Shown here: in pieces, positions 28,243 to 37,297 of the stretch
Layout: the number at the start of each line of letters is the position of its first letter
Position numbering within the stretch: the stretch's first letter is position 1
Origin: Bowmanella dokdonensis
GTDB lineage: Bacteria; Pseudomonadota; Gammaproteobacteria; Enterobacterales; Alteromonadaceae
Length of the DNA: 64,000 nt
Assembly: GCF_017254865.1 (NCBI RefSeq)
Contig: NZ_JAFKCV010000005.1
Coordinates: forward strand, 62,001 to 126,000
Direction of reading: 5' to 3'
Translations under genes and position numbers: made by a program
The notes under the pieces: generated by a model
Databases searched by the model: none
Told to the model about the DNA's origin: nothing
The model's input: only the letters and a program-made list of their open reading frames with translations

Positions 28243-29619
28243 CTAATAATCACACTGGTGGGATGGATCTACGCGTTCTTTGATGTCGCGACACAATCGT
28301 ATGGCTCCGTCGACATCACCACTGTCAGCCAGAATTCTGGCCAGACCAAGTGAAGCCCGAATGTTCAGTGGCGCCTGACTCAACACCTTTCGAAACCAGA
28401 CTTCGGCTTCTTGAGGCTGCCCCAGATCCGCATACTTTTCACCGATGAGTGCTCCCATGTCCGCGTACCAGGGCATGATTCGGGCCGATTGCTCCTCATA
28501 CAAACGGGTCATGGCTGCATAAGCCTTTTCGAAAAAAGGCAGAGCCTGTTCCGGACGACCCGTTATTTCGAGAACGTCACCGATGTTGATCAGGGCTCCC
28601 CAGGCATCGGGATTGAATTGCACTGCTTTATGGTAAGCCGTGAGGGCAGCCTCAAACTTGCCCTGGGCAGAATAGACAAAGCCCAGCGACCTGTGTACCC
28701 GGCTATTTTCTGGCGCGAGCCTTACCGCGCGCTCCGCCAGTGCCTGTGCTCTGTCCAGTTGACGCCGCGACTCCGGACTGGCCAGGTGACCTGAGGCCAA
28801 TGCCTCCCGAAGATTGTTGTACCCTGCCTCCTGCTCATCAATCGGATTGGACCAACGTACTGTCTTTTGCACCAGCGCATTGGCCAGTCCTGCCTGCCCG
28901 GCCGCCGACTCAGGTCGCAACGCTATGGCCTGTTGATAAAGCTCTATGGCGGTTTCATTGTCGGCCCGGCGGATCTGAAAATAGTAATCATCAGCCTGAT
29001 CGATCAATTTCTCTGCATTATCAGATGGAGACAGGTTTTTATCTGACTCGGGCCAGGGCAGAAATATAGCCACCAATAGCAGGATAGTGACCCCGGTCAA
29101 TGCAGCGGTGAGTCGACCAGAGGGCATCCGGGTGGCTTTGGCATCTGAAGAGACCGGATTTGGCGGCGGCAGGTCTTTATCATCCGCCTCCCCGGCTATC
29201 GGCGCGGCAGGCTGTGGTTTCGACTCGGTCAGCTGGATATGGTCGGCAACTAAGCGATAGCCTCGTTTGGGTAAGGTGGCAATCAGCTTGGGTTGCCTGG
29301 GATCGTCCTGTAAGGCTTTGCGTAGTTTGGAAATGCAGCGGGTCAGTGCGTCCTCTGTGACCACTGTGTCCGGCCAGATGGCAGACAAAAGCTCGTCTTT
29401 ACCATGAACCTTACCCGGCGCCATTGCCAGATAAAACAATAAGGCACAGGCTTTTGGCTCGAGACTGGACACCTGGTCAACAGATTCGGCTAAAGTTGAG
29501 TCGGCTGTGCGTTGCCAAAACCGGCCGCTGTCCCCCTCAATGCACCACTGATTAATTTCCAGAATTTCACCGGACATGCTGTTCTGACTAATATGTGATT
29601 CCGTCGGGGATACTATCAT
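28243..29619 (-). CDS. CadC-like membrane transcriptional regulator with TPR repeats
   Basis: 458 residues. The N-terminal OmpR/CadC-type winged helix (about 50-126) reads 'LEPKACALLFYLAMAPGKVHGKDELLSAIW ... ALTRCISKLRKAL ... IATLPKRGYRLV'. One transmembrane helix (about 171-189) follows, then a C-terminal region of tetratricopeptide repeats ('YYFQIRRADNETAIELYQQAIALRPESAAGQAGLANAL', 'LGFVYSAQGKFEAALTAYHKAVQFNPDAWGALINIGDV'). It is a ToxR/CadC-style one-component regulator whose TPR domain is outside the membrane. Divergent from the S41 peptidase gene, which is a likely target. The start at 29619 is uncertain; an ATG at 29577 is an alternative and neither has a clear ribosome site. Confidence 0.85.
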   Translation of the reverse strand: MIVSPTESHISQNSMSGEILEINQWCIEGDSGRFWQRTADSTLAESVDQVSSLEPKACALLFYLAMAPGKVHGKDELLSAIWPDTVVTEDALTRCISKLRKALQDDPRQPKLIATLPKRGYRLVADHIQLTESKPQPAAPIAGEADDKDLPPPNPVSSDAKATRMPSGRLTAALTGVTILLLVAIFLPWPESDKNLSPSDNAEKLIDQADDYYFQIRRADNETAIELYQQAIALRPESAAGQAGLANALVQKTVRWSNPIDEQEAGYNNLREALASGHLASPESRRQLDRAQALAERAVRLAPENSRVHRSLGFVYSAQGKFEAALTAYHKAVQFNPDAWGALINIGDVLEITGRPEQALPFFEKAYAAMTRLYEEQSARIMPWYADMGALIGEKYADLGQPQEAEVWFRKVLSQAPLNIRASLGLARILADSGDVDGAIRLCRDIKERVDPSHQCDY

Positions 29620-29713
29620 CAGACTTTGGTCAGCAAAACCGCAGAGATTGGTCAGGACCCGGAACTACCTGGCCTGCACAATGGTGACGGGTTCAACTAC
29701 AGAGACACCACCT

Positions 29714-31189
29714 ATGAAATTAACCGGATTACTACTCAGTCTTTTACTGACGCTCGGCATGGCTGCGGCTGGTGAAGCAGACGATCTACCACGCAGCTAT
29801 TCGCCTGACCAGGTGAAGGAGGACTTCGCACAGCTCTACAAAGGGTTGCAGCAGGCCCACTATGATCTGTTTGCCAACCTGTCAAAGCCAAACTATGACC
29901 AGCACTTCGAAGAGTTTATGGCACAAATTGACGCCCCCATGACGGCTCTGCTAGTTAAAACACACTTTCAGAAATTTGTCGCTCTGGGCAAGGTGGCCCA
30001 TGCCAGAATCGATTTCCCCGCTGAGGAATACAGTGCCTTCAGGGAAGCAGGGGGCAAGACCCTGCCACTTTACCTGTCAGTGACAGATGAGGGCGTCTAC
30101 GTGAATGAATACTACGGCGCTCATCCGGAGATTAACCCTTACGACAGACTGATCAGCGTCAACGGCCAGCCTGTCCAGCAGTGGCTCGCCCCCCTGTATC
30201 AACATTTGTCGGCGGACAACCCTTTGATCGCAGCGACACTTTTGGAGTTTCGTTTACCCGCCCTGTTGTGGCTGGAACATGGAGAAAGACCAGCCTACGA
30301 GCTGACACTGGAAAAGCCTGATGGCAGAAAATTGACCCTGACACAACCCACATTGTCCAAGGCACAGCAGCAACTCCATTCCGCTGACAAGGAGATGTCT
30401 GAACAAATCGACTGGGATAGCAGAGAGGCTGAGATACTCGAACACAATATTGCCTATCTGCGACCTGGTCCCTTTTACAATAACAGTCCAGAGGCTGTGG
30501 ATATCTGGGACAACCGGCAGTTTAAAGCCTTTATCGATCAAGCCTTTATGTCTTTTGCAAAGGCAGGCGCCCGGGCTTTGCTGATCGATCTGCGCTCCAA
30601 CCCTGGCGGCACTAACTCATTCAGCGATCATATGCTGGCCTGGATTGCAGATCGGCCGTTCAAGTTCGCCTCAGATTTCAGGGTCAAGGTCAGCCCACAG
30701 GCGCAAGCGGCCAATAGGGCCAGGCTCGCCACCAGCCAGGATAAGAACGACATTTCCCATAAACTGGATGAATTTTATCAGGCTCAGCCCATGGGTACGG
30801 TATTCTCATTTCCCTTACCGCTGGCCCAGCCGCGCGAAGGAGAAAGGTTCAGTGGTGAAGTCTACGTGCTGATTGACCGCTACTCTTATTCCAACGCGGT
30901 TTCAGTCGCGGCCATAGTCAAAGACTATGGATTTGCCACCCTGTTGGGTGAAAAAACCGCTGATCTGGCCACCACTTATGGTGCGATGGAAGAGTTTAAA
31001 CTTAACCATACCGGTATTCAGGTCGGCTTCCCTAAAGCCCATATCATCCGCCCCAACGGTGAGATGAAGCCCGATGGTGTCGCACCGGATGTGGTGATCG
31101 ACACTCCCATGACCCCGGATGCCAGCCAGCGGGTGCTGCAGGCCGCCTTGGATCACATTCAGCATGCACTGCAGACAAGCGTAAACTAA
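29714..31189 (+). CDS. Secreted S41-family peptidase (TSPc domain)
   Basis: 491 residues from the ATG at 29714. Signal peptide 'MKLTGLLLSLLLTLGMAAA'. A helical N-terminal region precedes a PDZ-like segment ('VNEYYGAHPEINPYDRLISVNGQPVQ'). The S41 catalytic core has 'ARALLIDLRSNPGGTNSF' and 'VLIDRYSYSNAVSVAAIVKDYGFATLLGEKT', with Ser393 the probable nucleophile, and ends 'GVAPDVVIDTP'. Acts outside the cytoplasm; the substrate is unknown. The longer frame from 29648 is rejected because it would bury the signal peptide. Divergent from the CadC-like regulator. Confidence 0.85.
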   Translation: MKLTGLLLSLLLTLGMAAAGEADDLPRSYSPDQVKEDFAQLYKGLQQAHYDLFANLSKPNYDQHFEEFMAQIDAPMTALLVKTHFQKFVALGKVAHARIDFPAEEYSAFREAGGKTLPLYLSVTDEGVYVNEYYGAHPEINPYDRLISVNGQPVQQWLAPLYQHLSADNPLIAATLLEFRLPALLWLEHGERPAYELTLEKPDGRKLTLTQPTLSKAQQQLHSADKEMSEQIDWDSREAEILEHNIAYLRPGPFYNNSPEAVDIWDNRQFKAFIDQAFMSFAKAGARALLIDLRSNPGGTNSFSDHMLAWIADRPFKFASDFRVKVSPQAQAANRARLATSQDKNDISHKLDEFYQAQPMGTVFSFPLPLAQPREGERFSGEVYVLIDRYSYSNAVSVAAIVKDYGFATLLGEKTADLATTYGAMEEFKLNHTGIQVGFPKAHIIRPNGEMKPDGVAPDVVIDTPMTPDASQRVLQAALDHIQHALQTSVN

Positions 31190-31219
31190 TCAAATTCGCT
31201 ATACTCGCGCGGTTTTTAT

Positions 31220-31262
31220 CCGGCCCGTCATCTATTGCTGAACCTTAGGGTGGACGGGCCGG
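31220..31262 (+). terminator. Long inverted repeat after the S41 peptidase gene
   Basis: CCGGCCCGTC (31220-31229) and GACGGGCCGG (31253-31262) are perfect 10-base arms around a 23-base loop, 30 bases after the S41 stop and 19 bases before the next start. There is no T-run, so it may be a Rho-type or stabilising structure, or a leader hairpin of the downstream flavoprotein gene. Confidence 0.4.
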
Positions 31263-31281
31263 AGAATATCAGGAGTGTGAG

Positions 31282-32463
31282 TTGCTAAAAGTCGATGTCA
31301 TAGTGATAGGGGCCGGTGCGGCCGGATTGTTCTGCGCCGCCGAGGCGGGCAAACGGGGACGCTCGGTGCTGGTGCTGGATCATGCCAAACGCATCGGCGG
31401 CAAAATCCTGATGTCCGGCGGGGGGCGCTGCAACTTCACCAACATGTACGCCAGCCCGGAAAACTACCTGTCCGCCAACCCCCATTTTTGCAAGTCTGCC
31501 CTGAGCCGCTACAACCAATGGGACTTTATCGCCCTGGTGACCCAGTATGGCATTGCCTACCACGAAAAAACCCTGGGCCAGCTGTTTTGCGATGACTCAG
31601 CCAAAGACATTCTAAAACTGCTGCTCAGCGAATGCGATAAGGCGGGGGTGCAGGTTCGCCATCCGGTGGAGGTACAGAACATCGATAAAACCGCAGAGGG
31701 TTTTGAGCTGGAAACCAGCCAGGGCCAGTTCGGCTGCGACTCGCTGGTGGTGGCTACCGGCGGGTTGTCGATTCCCAAGCTCGGCGCCAGTCCCTTCGGC
31801 TACAAAATTGCCGAGCAATTTGGCCTCAAGGTGCTGCCTACCCGTGCCGGTCTCGTACCTTTTACCTTGCACGAGCAGGATAAAGCCGCTCTGGCAGAGC
31901 TCAGCGGCATCTCCCTGGATGCCACGGCAGTGTGCAACCACACCAGCTTTCGCGAGAATATTCTCTTTACCCACCGGGGCCTGTCCGGCCCGTCGGTACT
32001 GCAGATCTCCAACTACTGGCATCCGGGGGAGACCGTCACCTTCAACCTGTCGCCGGGTCAAAATCTGACTGAGTTTCTGCAAACCGAGCAGCAGGCCCAT
32101 CCGGATGCACTGCTCAGTACCACGCTGGCCAAGCTATTTCCCAAACGTTTTGTGCAGGTAGCGCTGGAATACTTCGCACTAACCAACAAGCCCATGAAGC
32201 AATATCAGGGTAAACAGTTGGAGCAGGTAGCCGATGCATTTATGCAATGGCAACTCAAACCCAACGGAACCGAAGGCTACCGCACCGCCGAGGTGACCCT
32301 GGGCGGGGTGGATACCAACGAGCTGTCCTCCAAGACCATGGAAGCCAGAAAGGTGCCGGGGCTTTATTTTATCGGCGAGGTGATGGACGTCACCGGCTGG
32401 CTCGGAGGCTACAATTTCCAGTGGGCCTGGAGCAGCGGCTGGGTCGCAGGGCAGGTGGTTTAA
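31282..32463 (+). CDS. HI0933/YhiN-family FAD-dependent oxidoreductase
   Basis: 393 residues, TTG start at 31282 with AGGAG seven bases upstream. The dinucleotide-binding motif 'VIVIGAGAAGLFCAAEAGKRG' is followed by the family marker 'GGKILMSGGGRCNFTNM'. 'LVVATGGLSIPKLGASPFGYKIAEQFG' and the C-terminal 'GLYFIGEVMDVTGWLGGYNFQWAWSSG' complete the fold. The family is widespread; its physiological substrate is not established. It ends 11 bases from the convergent metallo-beta-lactamase gene. Confidence 0.9.
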   Translation: MLKVDVIVIGAGAAGLFCAAEAGKRGRSVLVLDHAKRIGGKILMSGGGRCNFTNMYASPENYLSANPHFCKSALSRYNQWDFIALVTQYGIAYHEKTLGQLFCDDSAKDILKLLLSECDKAGVQVRHPVEVQNIDKTAEGFELETSQGQFGCDSLVVATGGLSIPKLGASPFGYKIAEQFGLKVLPTRAGLVPFTLHEQDKAALAELSGISLDATAVCNHTSFRENILFTHRGLSGPSVLQISNYWHPGETVTFNLSPGQNLTEFLQTEQQAHPDALLSTTLAKLFPKRFVQVALEYFALTNKPMKQYQGKQLEQVADAFMQWQLKPNGTEGYRTAEVTLGGVDTNELSSKTMEARKVPGLYFIGEVMDVTGWLGGYNFQWAWSSGWVAGQVV

Positions 32464-32474
32464 CCAGAAAACCC

Positions 32475-33200
32475 CTATTCACTCTTAGCACCCTTAATGG
32501 CCAATGCCATGGTATGGTCAAGCATGTTTATGTCCCCTACCTCGCCATGCCCGGGCACCACCTGCAGTAAACCGGGAAAGGCTTCTTTAACCCTTTGTAC
32601 CGACCCGGCCCAGTCTGCAATGGAGGCATCGGCCGTATTACCCAGTCCCCCGGCTTCTGCCGGACGAATCAAACAGCCACCGAAAAGTATCTGGGCCTGC
32701 GGCAACCATACCACCAGGTTATCCCGGCTATGTCCCGGCCCCGGATAAAACACCTCTATCCGGCCCTCCACCAGAGAAAAAGACGGATGACTGAAGGTCT
32801 GAGCCGCCTGGGCGTGGCCTTCTTCGAGCAGCAATGTATTGGTCAGCTCTGAGGCATAGGTAGGAATGGATCTGGCCTTGAGCACCTTAATACCTGCGGT
32901 ACGGTCGGCATGAAAGTGAGTCGACAGGCTGGCTGCGGGAGTCAGTCCCCTTGCTTCAATCCAGCCCAGTAATTCCTCAGTGTCCGGCTCGGACCAGGGC
33001 GTATCTATGATGTAGGCCTGGTCTTTGACCACGACCACCAAGCCGTTGGAATCGACCAGCCCAAAACCGGGATAATGTTGATAGGACGTATGAAGATAAA
33101 TCCCCTCCTCTAACGGCTGGATTTCCAGGGCTTTCGACACTTCTTCGGCAACGGCAAGGTTTGCCCCGAGGCAAAACAACAAAACGGCAATAGTTCTCAA
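32475..33200 (-). CDS. Subclass B1 metallo-beta-lactamase, IMP-like
   Basis: 241 residues, exported (signal peptide about 1-18). All B1 zinc ligands are present: His95, His97 and Asp99 in 'HFHAD', His157 in 'GPGH', Cys176 in 'GGC', and His218 in 'VPGHGEVGD'. The two stretches 'RSIPTYASELTN' (110-121) and 'IEVFYPGPGH' (148-157) are, from memory of IMP-1, identical to that carbapenemase. 'VVWLP' and 'ILFGGC' are also shared. IMP has Lys three residues after the zinc Cys; here it is Arg179. A short insertion (AEAG) precedes the 'GLGN' active-site loop. Starts at TTG (33198-33200) with AGGA upstream. Predicted to hydrolyse penams, cephems and carbapenems. No integron or IS is adjacent, so it looks like a chromosomal resident gene. 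Confidence 0.92.
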   Translation of the reverse strand: MRTIAVLLFCLGANLAVAEEVSKALEIQPLEEGIYLHTSYQHYPGFGLVDSNGLVVVVKDQAYIIDTPWSEPDTEELLGWIEARGLTPAASLSTHFHADRTAGIKVLKARSIPTYASELTNTLLLEEGHAQAAQTFSHPSFSLVEGRIEVFYPGPGHSRDNLVVWLPQAQILFGGCLIRPAEAGGLGNTADASIADWAGSVQRVKEAFPGLLQVVPGHGEVGDINMLDHTMALAIKGAKSE

Positions 33201-33354
33201 GATGGAATTCCTGTGTTTGGAAAGGTCCAGAGTTTAAATTGACCACGCCGGGCTGAAATCCTCTTTGCGGTAAAACTCAGCAAGAAGCGGATACTTTGCT
33301 GTCGTGCACCGCACCATACTGCCGCCCGGTTTAATTTCACAGGTAATTACCCTG

Positions 33355-35295
33355 ATGGCAGTATTCAAACACCTCAGCCCTGTACTGGGCGGCACTCTGT
33401 TAGCTTTCTCTGTTGGCGCTGAGCAAACTCTGTCGGTCATTACTTCTGCCAAGGATGCCTTCGGCACGAGTAAAGAGAATGAATCCATCGGTATCTATGA
33501 CGCAAGTTCCGTCAGGGGCTTCGACTTGTCTGCCGCCGGCAACTATCAAATCAATGGCCACTACTTTGTCAAAAGCTCCGGCATGAGCCGTTTTTTTGTG
33601 GAACAGACCAATATCAAGATCGGCTACGGGGCTATAGGTTCCAGCATGCCGGGTCCTTCCGGGGTGGTAAACTACCAGCTCAGATATCCCACTGCCGAAT
33701 CAAACAGCAGTGTCCGATTGGGACTGGAGAGTTTTACCACCCGTACCCTCCAGGCTCATATGCAGGGGGGCACGCCGGATTCGGCTTACGGCTGGTCGGT
33801 GGGGATGGGGCTGGAGCAAAATGCCGGGGATGCCCAGGGAGGTCTGGGCGAGTCGATGATCCTGGCCGGCACCCTGAATATGGCCCTGAGCCGCGACCAT
33901 CGCCTGCAGTTATTATTCGGGGAATACGATTTCAGGCGAAACAGCACCTTTGTGATCAGACTGGCTGAAGATAATCTGGCACTGCCCCGGGAAATAGATC
34001 GGCAACGGTACCTCGGCCAGGATTGGGCACAAAACAAAGGCCAAAGTCGGATCCTGGGGGGGATTTACGACTGGCAGGTGGATTCACAGTGGACCATAGG
34101 GGCGTCGCTGTTTTTCTCTGAGGATGATGACAACCAATCTTTTACCCAGGTATTTTCCGTTTTGACGGACAGTAACCTGGTGGACAGCTTGTATGTGGCC
34201 GCCCCCAAGCAACGTTACCGCGCCTGGTCCGGCGAGCTCACCGCTGCCTGGCAACCCGGGCAGTCATCCCTGCCACAGCAGTTGATGCTTATCGCCAGGG
34301 CCCGCCTCACCACCAACCATATCGGTGGTGAGCGTGTTTACCCGCTGGACAGGACTGTTCTGGGCGAACGGCCCGGGGTTTACCAGGCGCCGACCTTTGA
34401 TAACTTCACCCATGACGGCTTGGACGAGGTGGAGCAATATGGCCTTGGCCTGGCCTATCAGGTGCGGCTGGGCCAGTTGCAGATCGGTGCCGGGATATTA
34501 GTTAACCAATACGACAAAAGGTTTGAGAAGCTCACAGAACAGCATGAAGAGGGGTTGGATCCCTGGATCTACAACTGGAATCTGCTTTACCCCATGTCCC
34601 GCAGGCTCAGCCTGTACGGCAGTTATGCCAAGGGTCTGGAGGAATCGGGTATTGCCCCCGCCTCTGCGGCAAATCCCAATGAGGTGATACCCGCCAGCCT
34701 GGCTTCACAGTACGATGCCGGTATCCAGTATCAGCTCACCGACAAGACAAAGATACTCGCCGGACTGTTCAGAACCACCAAATCCTATGCCGGACTGAAC
34801 AACCAGAACAACGAGTTTGGCCTGCTTGGCGAGGTAACCCACAAAGGGCTGGAAATTTCCTTAAGCGGAGAGGTTCAACAGGGGGTGAATCTGGTCGTGG
34901 GCGGCGTATACACCCAGGCTGAACTGGCAGGAGACGGACCTGAAGGCGGTCATCTGGGCAGACACCCTGTGGCGGTCCCCAAGGTCAAGCTTATCGCCAA
35001 TCTGCAGTTCAGTCCGAGTGATGCGCTGACCCTGGATGCAGGCATAGAACACCTGGGGCCAAGATACCTGTCGGGCCGGCTCGATCCGATCAGCCACCAG
35101 CAAAAGCAGACCCCTTCGGCGACCCGGGTCAACGCCGGCTTTACGTACCAACTCCCAACAGAGGGACCGGGTTCACGCATCCGTTTGCAGATCCTCAATC
35201 TGTTCGACGAGTTTCATTACGATGTGAGCAGCTCAGAGACCCTGACCTACAGCGAGCCAAGAACCATCCGGCTACTATGGGATTACCTGTTCTAG
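33355..35295 (+). CDS. TonB-dependent outer-membrane receptor (siderophore type)
   Basis: 646 residues with a signal peptide (MAVFKHLSPVLGGTLLAFSVGA). The plug domain contains 'SVRGFDLSAAGNYQINGHYFVKSSGMSRFFVEQTNIKIGYGAIGSSMPGPSGVVNYQLRYP'-type strands, truncated here to the key pattern GPSGVVNY. A beta-barrel follows, ending in the aromatic C-terminal strand 'RLLWDYLF'. The barrel has late-barrel 'RIRLQILNLFDEFHYD', typical of siderophore receptors. The ATG at 33355 is chosen over the GTG at 33304 because it opens directly on a signal peptide. The ligand is unknown; no TonB or ABC partner genes are adjacent. Divergent from the metallo-beta-lactamase. Confidence 0.85.
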   Translation: MAVFKHLSPVLGGTLLAFSVGAEQTLSVITSAKDAFGTSKENESIGIYDASSVRGFDLSAAGNYQINGHYFVKSSGMSRFFVEQTNIKIGYGAIGSSMPGPSGVVNYQLRYPTAESNSSVRLGLESFTTRTLQAHMQGGTPDSAYGWSVGMGLEQNAGDAQGGLGESMILAGTLNMALSRDHRLQLLFGEYDFRRNSTFVIRLAEDNLALPREIDRQRYLGQDWAQNKGQSRILGGIYDWQVDSQWTIGASLFFSEDDDNQSFTQVFSVLTDSNLVDSLYVAAPKQRYRAWSGELTAAWQPGQSSLPQQLMLIARARLTTNHIGGERVYPLDRTVLGERPGVYQAPTFDNFTHDGLDEVEQYGLGLAYQVRLGQLQIGAGILVNQYDKRFEKLTEQHEEGLDPWIYNWNLLYPMSRRLSLYGSYAKGLEESGIAPASAANPNEVIPASLASQYDAGIQYQLTDKTKILAGLFRTTKSYAGLNNQNNEFGLLGEVTHKGLEISLSGEVQQGVNLVVGGVYTQAELAGDGPEGGHLGRHPVAVPKVKLIANLQFSPSDALTLDAGIEHLGPRYLSGRLDPISHQQKQTPSATRVNAGFTYQLPTEGPGSRIRLQILNLFDEFHYDVSSSETLTYSEPRTIRLLWDYLF

Positions 35296-35408
35296 GCGCC
35301 ACGGCGGACCAAGTTAGTAAAGGCATTGCGATAAAAAGCAATGGCCTGCGACTTTACTCTGCCGCAGCAAGCCAATAGCCTGGTCATTTCCCTGGGATGG
35401 AGAAACAG

Positions 35409-36389
35409 ATGCAAACACGCACATTGGGACGCTCGGGTTACCAGGTCTCTGAAATTGGACTGGGCTGCTGGCAACTGGGCAATGACTTTGGTGAAGTTGA
35501 GGATGCCCAGGCAGTGCAGGCCCTTGAAACGGCGCTGGAGATGGGAATTAATTTCTTCGATACGGCGGATGTCTACGGTGGCGGCCTGAGCGAAGAGCGT
35601 ATCGGCAGATGGCTGAAAAATCTGTCTGCAAAGCCCCTGGTGGCGACCAAGGTGGGCCGTGGCAGTGGTCTTTTTCCCGACGGTTACAGCAAACAAAAAG
35701 TGCGTGAATCCCTGCAGGGTTCGGCCAGACGCCTGGGTGTCGAGGCACTGGATCTGGCGCAGCTGCATTGTGTACCGCCCGAGGTACTGATGTCCGGCGA
35801 ATTGCTGGGCTGGATGGAAGAGCTGAAACAGGAAGGGCTGATCAGAGCCTACGGCGCCAGCGTCGAGATGCTGGATGAGGCATTGTTCTGCTGTGACTAT
35901 CCCGGCCTGACCAGCGTGCAGATCATCTTCAACCTGTTGCGCCAGGATGCAGCCGACCGGTTACTGCAAAAAGCCGCCGACAATCAGGTCGGTGTCATAG
36001 TGCGCCTGCCACTGGCCAGTGGCCTGCTGAGCGGCAGGATGCACAAGGATCAGCAGTTCAGCGATCAGGACCATCGCAGTTACAACCGGGACGGCCAGGC
36101 CTTCCATGTGGGAGAGACCTTCAACGGCCTGCCCTACCAGAAGGGCATTGAGCTGGTGGAGGACATGAGATCCCTGCTGCCAAAGGACACCGACATGGCC
36201 CAGTTGGCCCTGCGCTGGATCCTCGATCATCCACAGGTCAGCACCGTGATTGCCGGCAGCGCCAAAGCCGGGCAGATAAGAAACAATGCCGGGGCCGCTG
36301 CTCTGGAGCCCCTGACGGACCGGCTACATGGGCAGCTCAACGCCTTCTATGTTGAAAAAGTCAGGCAGCATATCCGCGGTGGTATCTAG
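35409..36389 (+). CDS. Aldo/keto reductase
   Basis: 326 residues, cytoplasmic NADPH-dependent oxidoreductase. AKR blocks: 'TRTLGRSGYQVSEIGLGCWQLG', 'GINFFDTADVYGGGLSEERIGRWL' with catalytic Asp and Tyr, 'LVATKVGRG' with catalytic Lys, 'LDLAQLHC' with the His, and 'WILDHPQVSTVIAGSAKAGQIRNN' for cofactor binding. The ATG at 35409 is preferred to the one at 35397 because GGAGA lies six bases before it. The stop codon TAG (36387-36389) consists of a TA dinucleotide plus the first G of the MITE-like element, so the C-terminus may have been altered by the insertion. Confidence 0.9.
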   Translation: MQTRTLGRSGYQVSEIGLGCWQLGNDFGEVEDAQAVQALETALEMGINFFDTADVYGGGLSEERIGRWLKNLSAKPLVATKVGRGSGLFPDGYSKQKVRESLQGSARRLGVEALDLAQLHCVPPEVLMSGELLGWMEELKQEGLIRAYGASVEMLDEALFCCDYPGLTSVQIIFNLLRQDAADRLLQKAADNQVGVIVRLPLASGLLSGRMHKDQQFSDQDHRSYNRDGQAFHVGETFNGLPYQKGIELVEDMRSLLPKDTDMAQLALRWILDHPQVSTVIAGSAKAGQIRNNAGAAALEPLTDRLHGQLNAFYVEKVRQHIRGGI

Positions 36390-36653
36390 GGCGTGTTTAT
36401 CTTTCATATTGGCCTCTGTTGAGAGCGAAAAACCCCTCAATCAAGGCGCGAGTAACGCCGTTTAGCCATCTAAACAAGTTGAGAGCAACGCAGAGTGAGG
36501 GGTTTTTAGCCTCAACCCTTCGGGCTGGGGCCATTTTTCCGTCCAGCGGCGTCATCAGTCGCTTATTTAGGCCCACTAAACCGCACTCCTTCTTCCTTGC
36601 TGGGCAAAAAAATGGCCTCCAGCAGAGTGTCAATATGAAAGATAAACACGCCC
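36389..36653. mobile_element. MITE-like element, 265 bp, with 23-bp perfect terminal inverted repeats
   Basis: The left end (36389-36411, beginning GGGCGTGTTTATC) is the exact reverse complement of the right end (36631-36653, ending GATAAACACGCCC). Both ends are flanked by TA (36387-36388, 36654-36655), as expected of a TA target duplication. It has no credible gene inside, so it is non-autonomous. An internal hairpin pairs AAAAACCCCTCA (36428-36439) with TGAGGGGTTTTT (36496-36507). It lies between the aldo/keto reductase and the convergent GST gene. TA duplication suggests mobilisation by an IS630/mariner-type transposase; none is in the window. Confidence 0.85.
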
Positions 36654-36679
36654 TAAGGCACCGGGACATGCTGGGTTTA

Positions 36680-37297
36680 TCAATCCTGGGTGTCACCGGA
36701 TAAAGGGGTGGCCAGCATGGACGGGCGACGGCAAAATTCGTCCAGCCAGGTGCTAAGCCCGGGACTTATCGACCTGAAGGACGGCAATTCGCGAAATTCA
36801 ATCCATGAAAGGGTGGTGGCCAGCGCAATATGACCGATGTGAACCGGGCCCGCCCGGTCCAGTTCTTGTTCGAGCCAGGCATAAGTGGAAATCAGCTTTT
36901 CCGTTTGCCCTTTTATCAGTGGCCTGTAACGATACTGTGAGGGACGTCGCACAGTTTCCCAGCGTAAGCCGATGGCCGTCTCAGCCAACCCCTGCGCCAC
37001 CGCCTGCATGCGCAGTGCCAGCCAGCGGGTTTCGGCTACCTCAGGGATCAACCTGCGTCCCAGATGCAATGTGTCGAAGTAGGCACAGATAACATCCGAA
37101 TCAAAGATCGGCCCCTGCCGGTCACGGATCAGTACCGGCACTTTCCCGAGCGGATTTTGGGCAAAGACCCGTTCATTACGCTGGGTCGGACTGGTTTCCT
37201 GGTGGACCACCTCCAGTTCCTGATGAATACCCACTTCATAGGCAAAGACCAGGACTTTTCTGGCAAAAGGGGAATGGGTTTGATAGAGCAGTTTCAT
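36680..37297 (-). CDS. Glutathione S-transferase family protein
   Basis: 205 residues. Thioredoxin-like N-terminal half 'MKLLYQTHSPFARKVLVFAYEVGI', with 'NPLGKVPVLIRDRQGPIFDSDVICAYFD' carrying the cis-Pro and the glutathione gamma-glutamyl contact (DSD). The all-helical C-terminal half follows. The substrate is unknown. The ATG at 37297 has AGGA upstream. Its stop is 26 bases from the MITE-like element on the opposite side of the reductase. Confidence 0.9.
   Translation of the reverse strand: MKLLYQTHSPFARKVLVFAYEVGIHQELEVVHQETSPTQRNERVFAQNPLGKVPVLIRDRQGPIFDSDVICAYFDTLHLGRRLIPEVAETRWLALRMQAVAQGLAETAIGLRWETVRRPSQYRYRPLIKGQTEKLISTYAWLEQELDRAGPVHIGHIALATTLSWIEFRELPSFRSISPGLSTWLDEFCRRPSMLATPLSGDTQD

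Noticed and set aside
36397-36696. 99-codon open frame across the MITE-like element
   Set aside because: It runs through the terminal repeats and hairpin and into the GST gene's 3' end; no protein family features.
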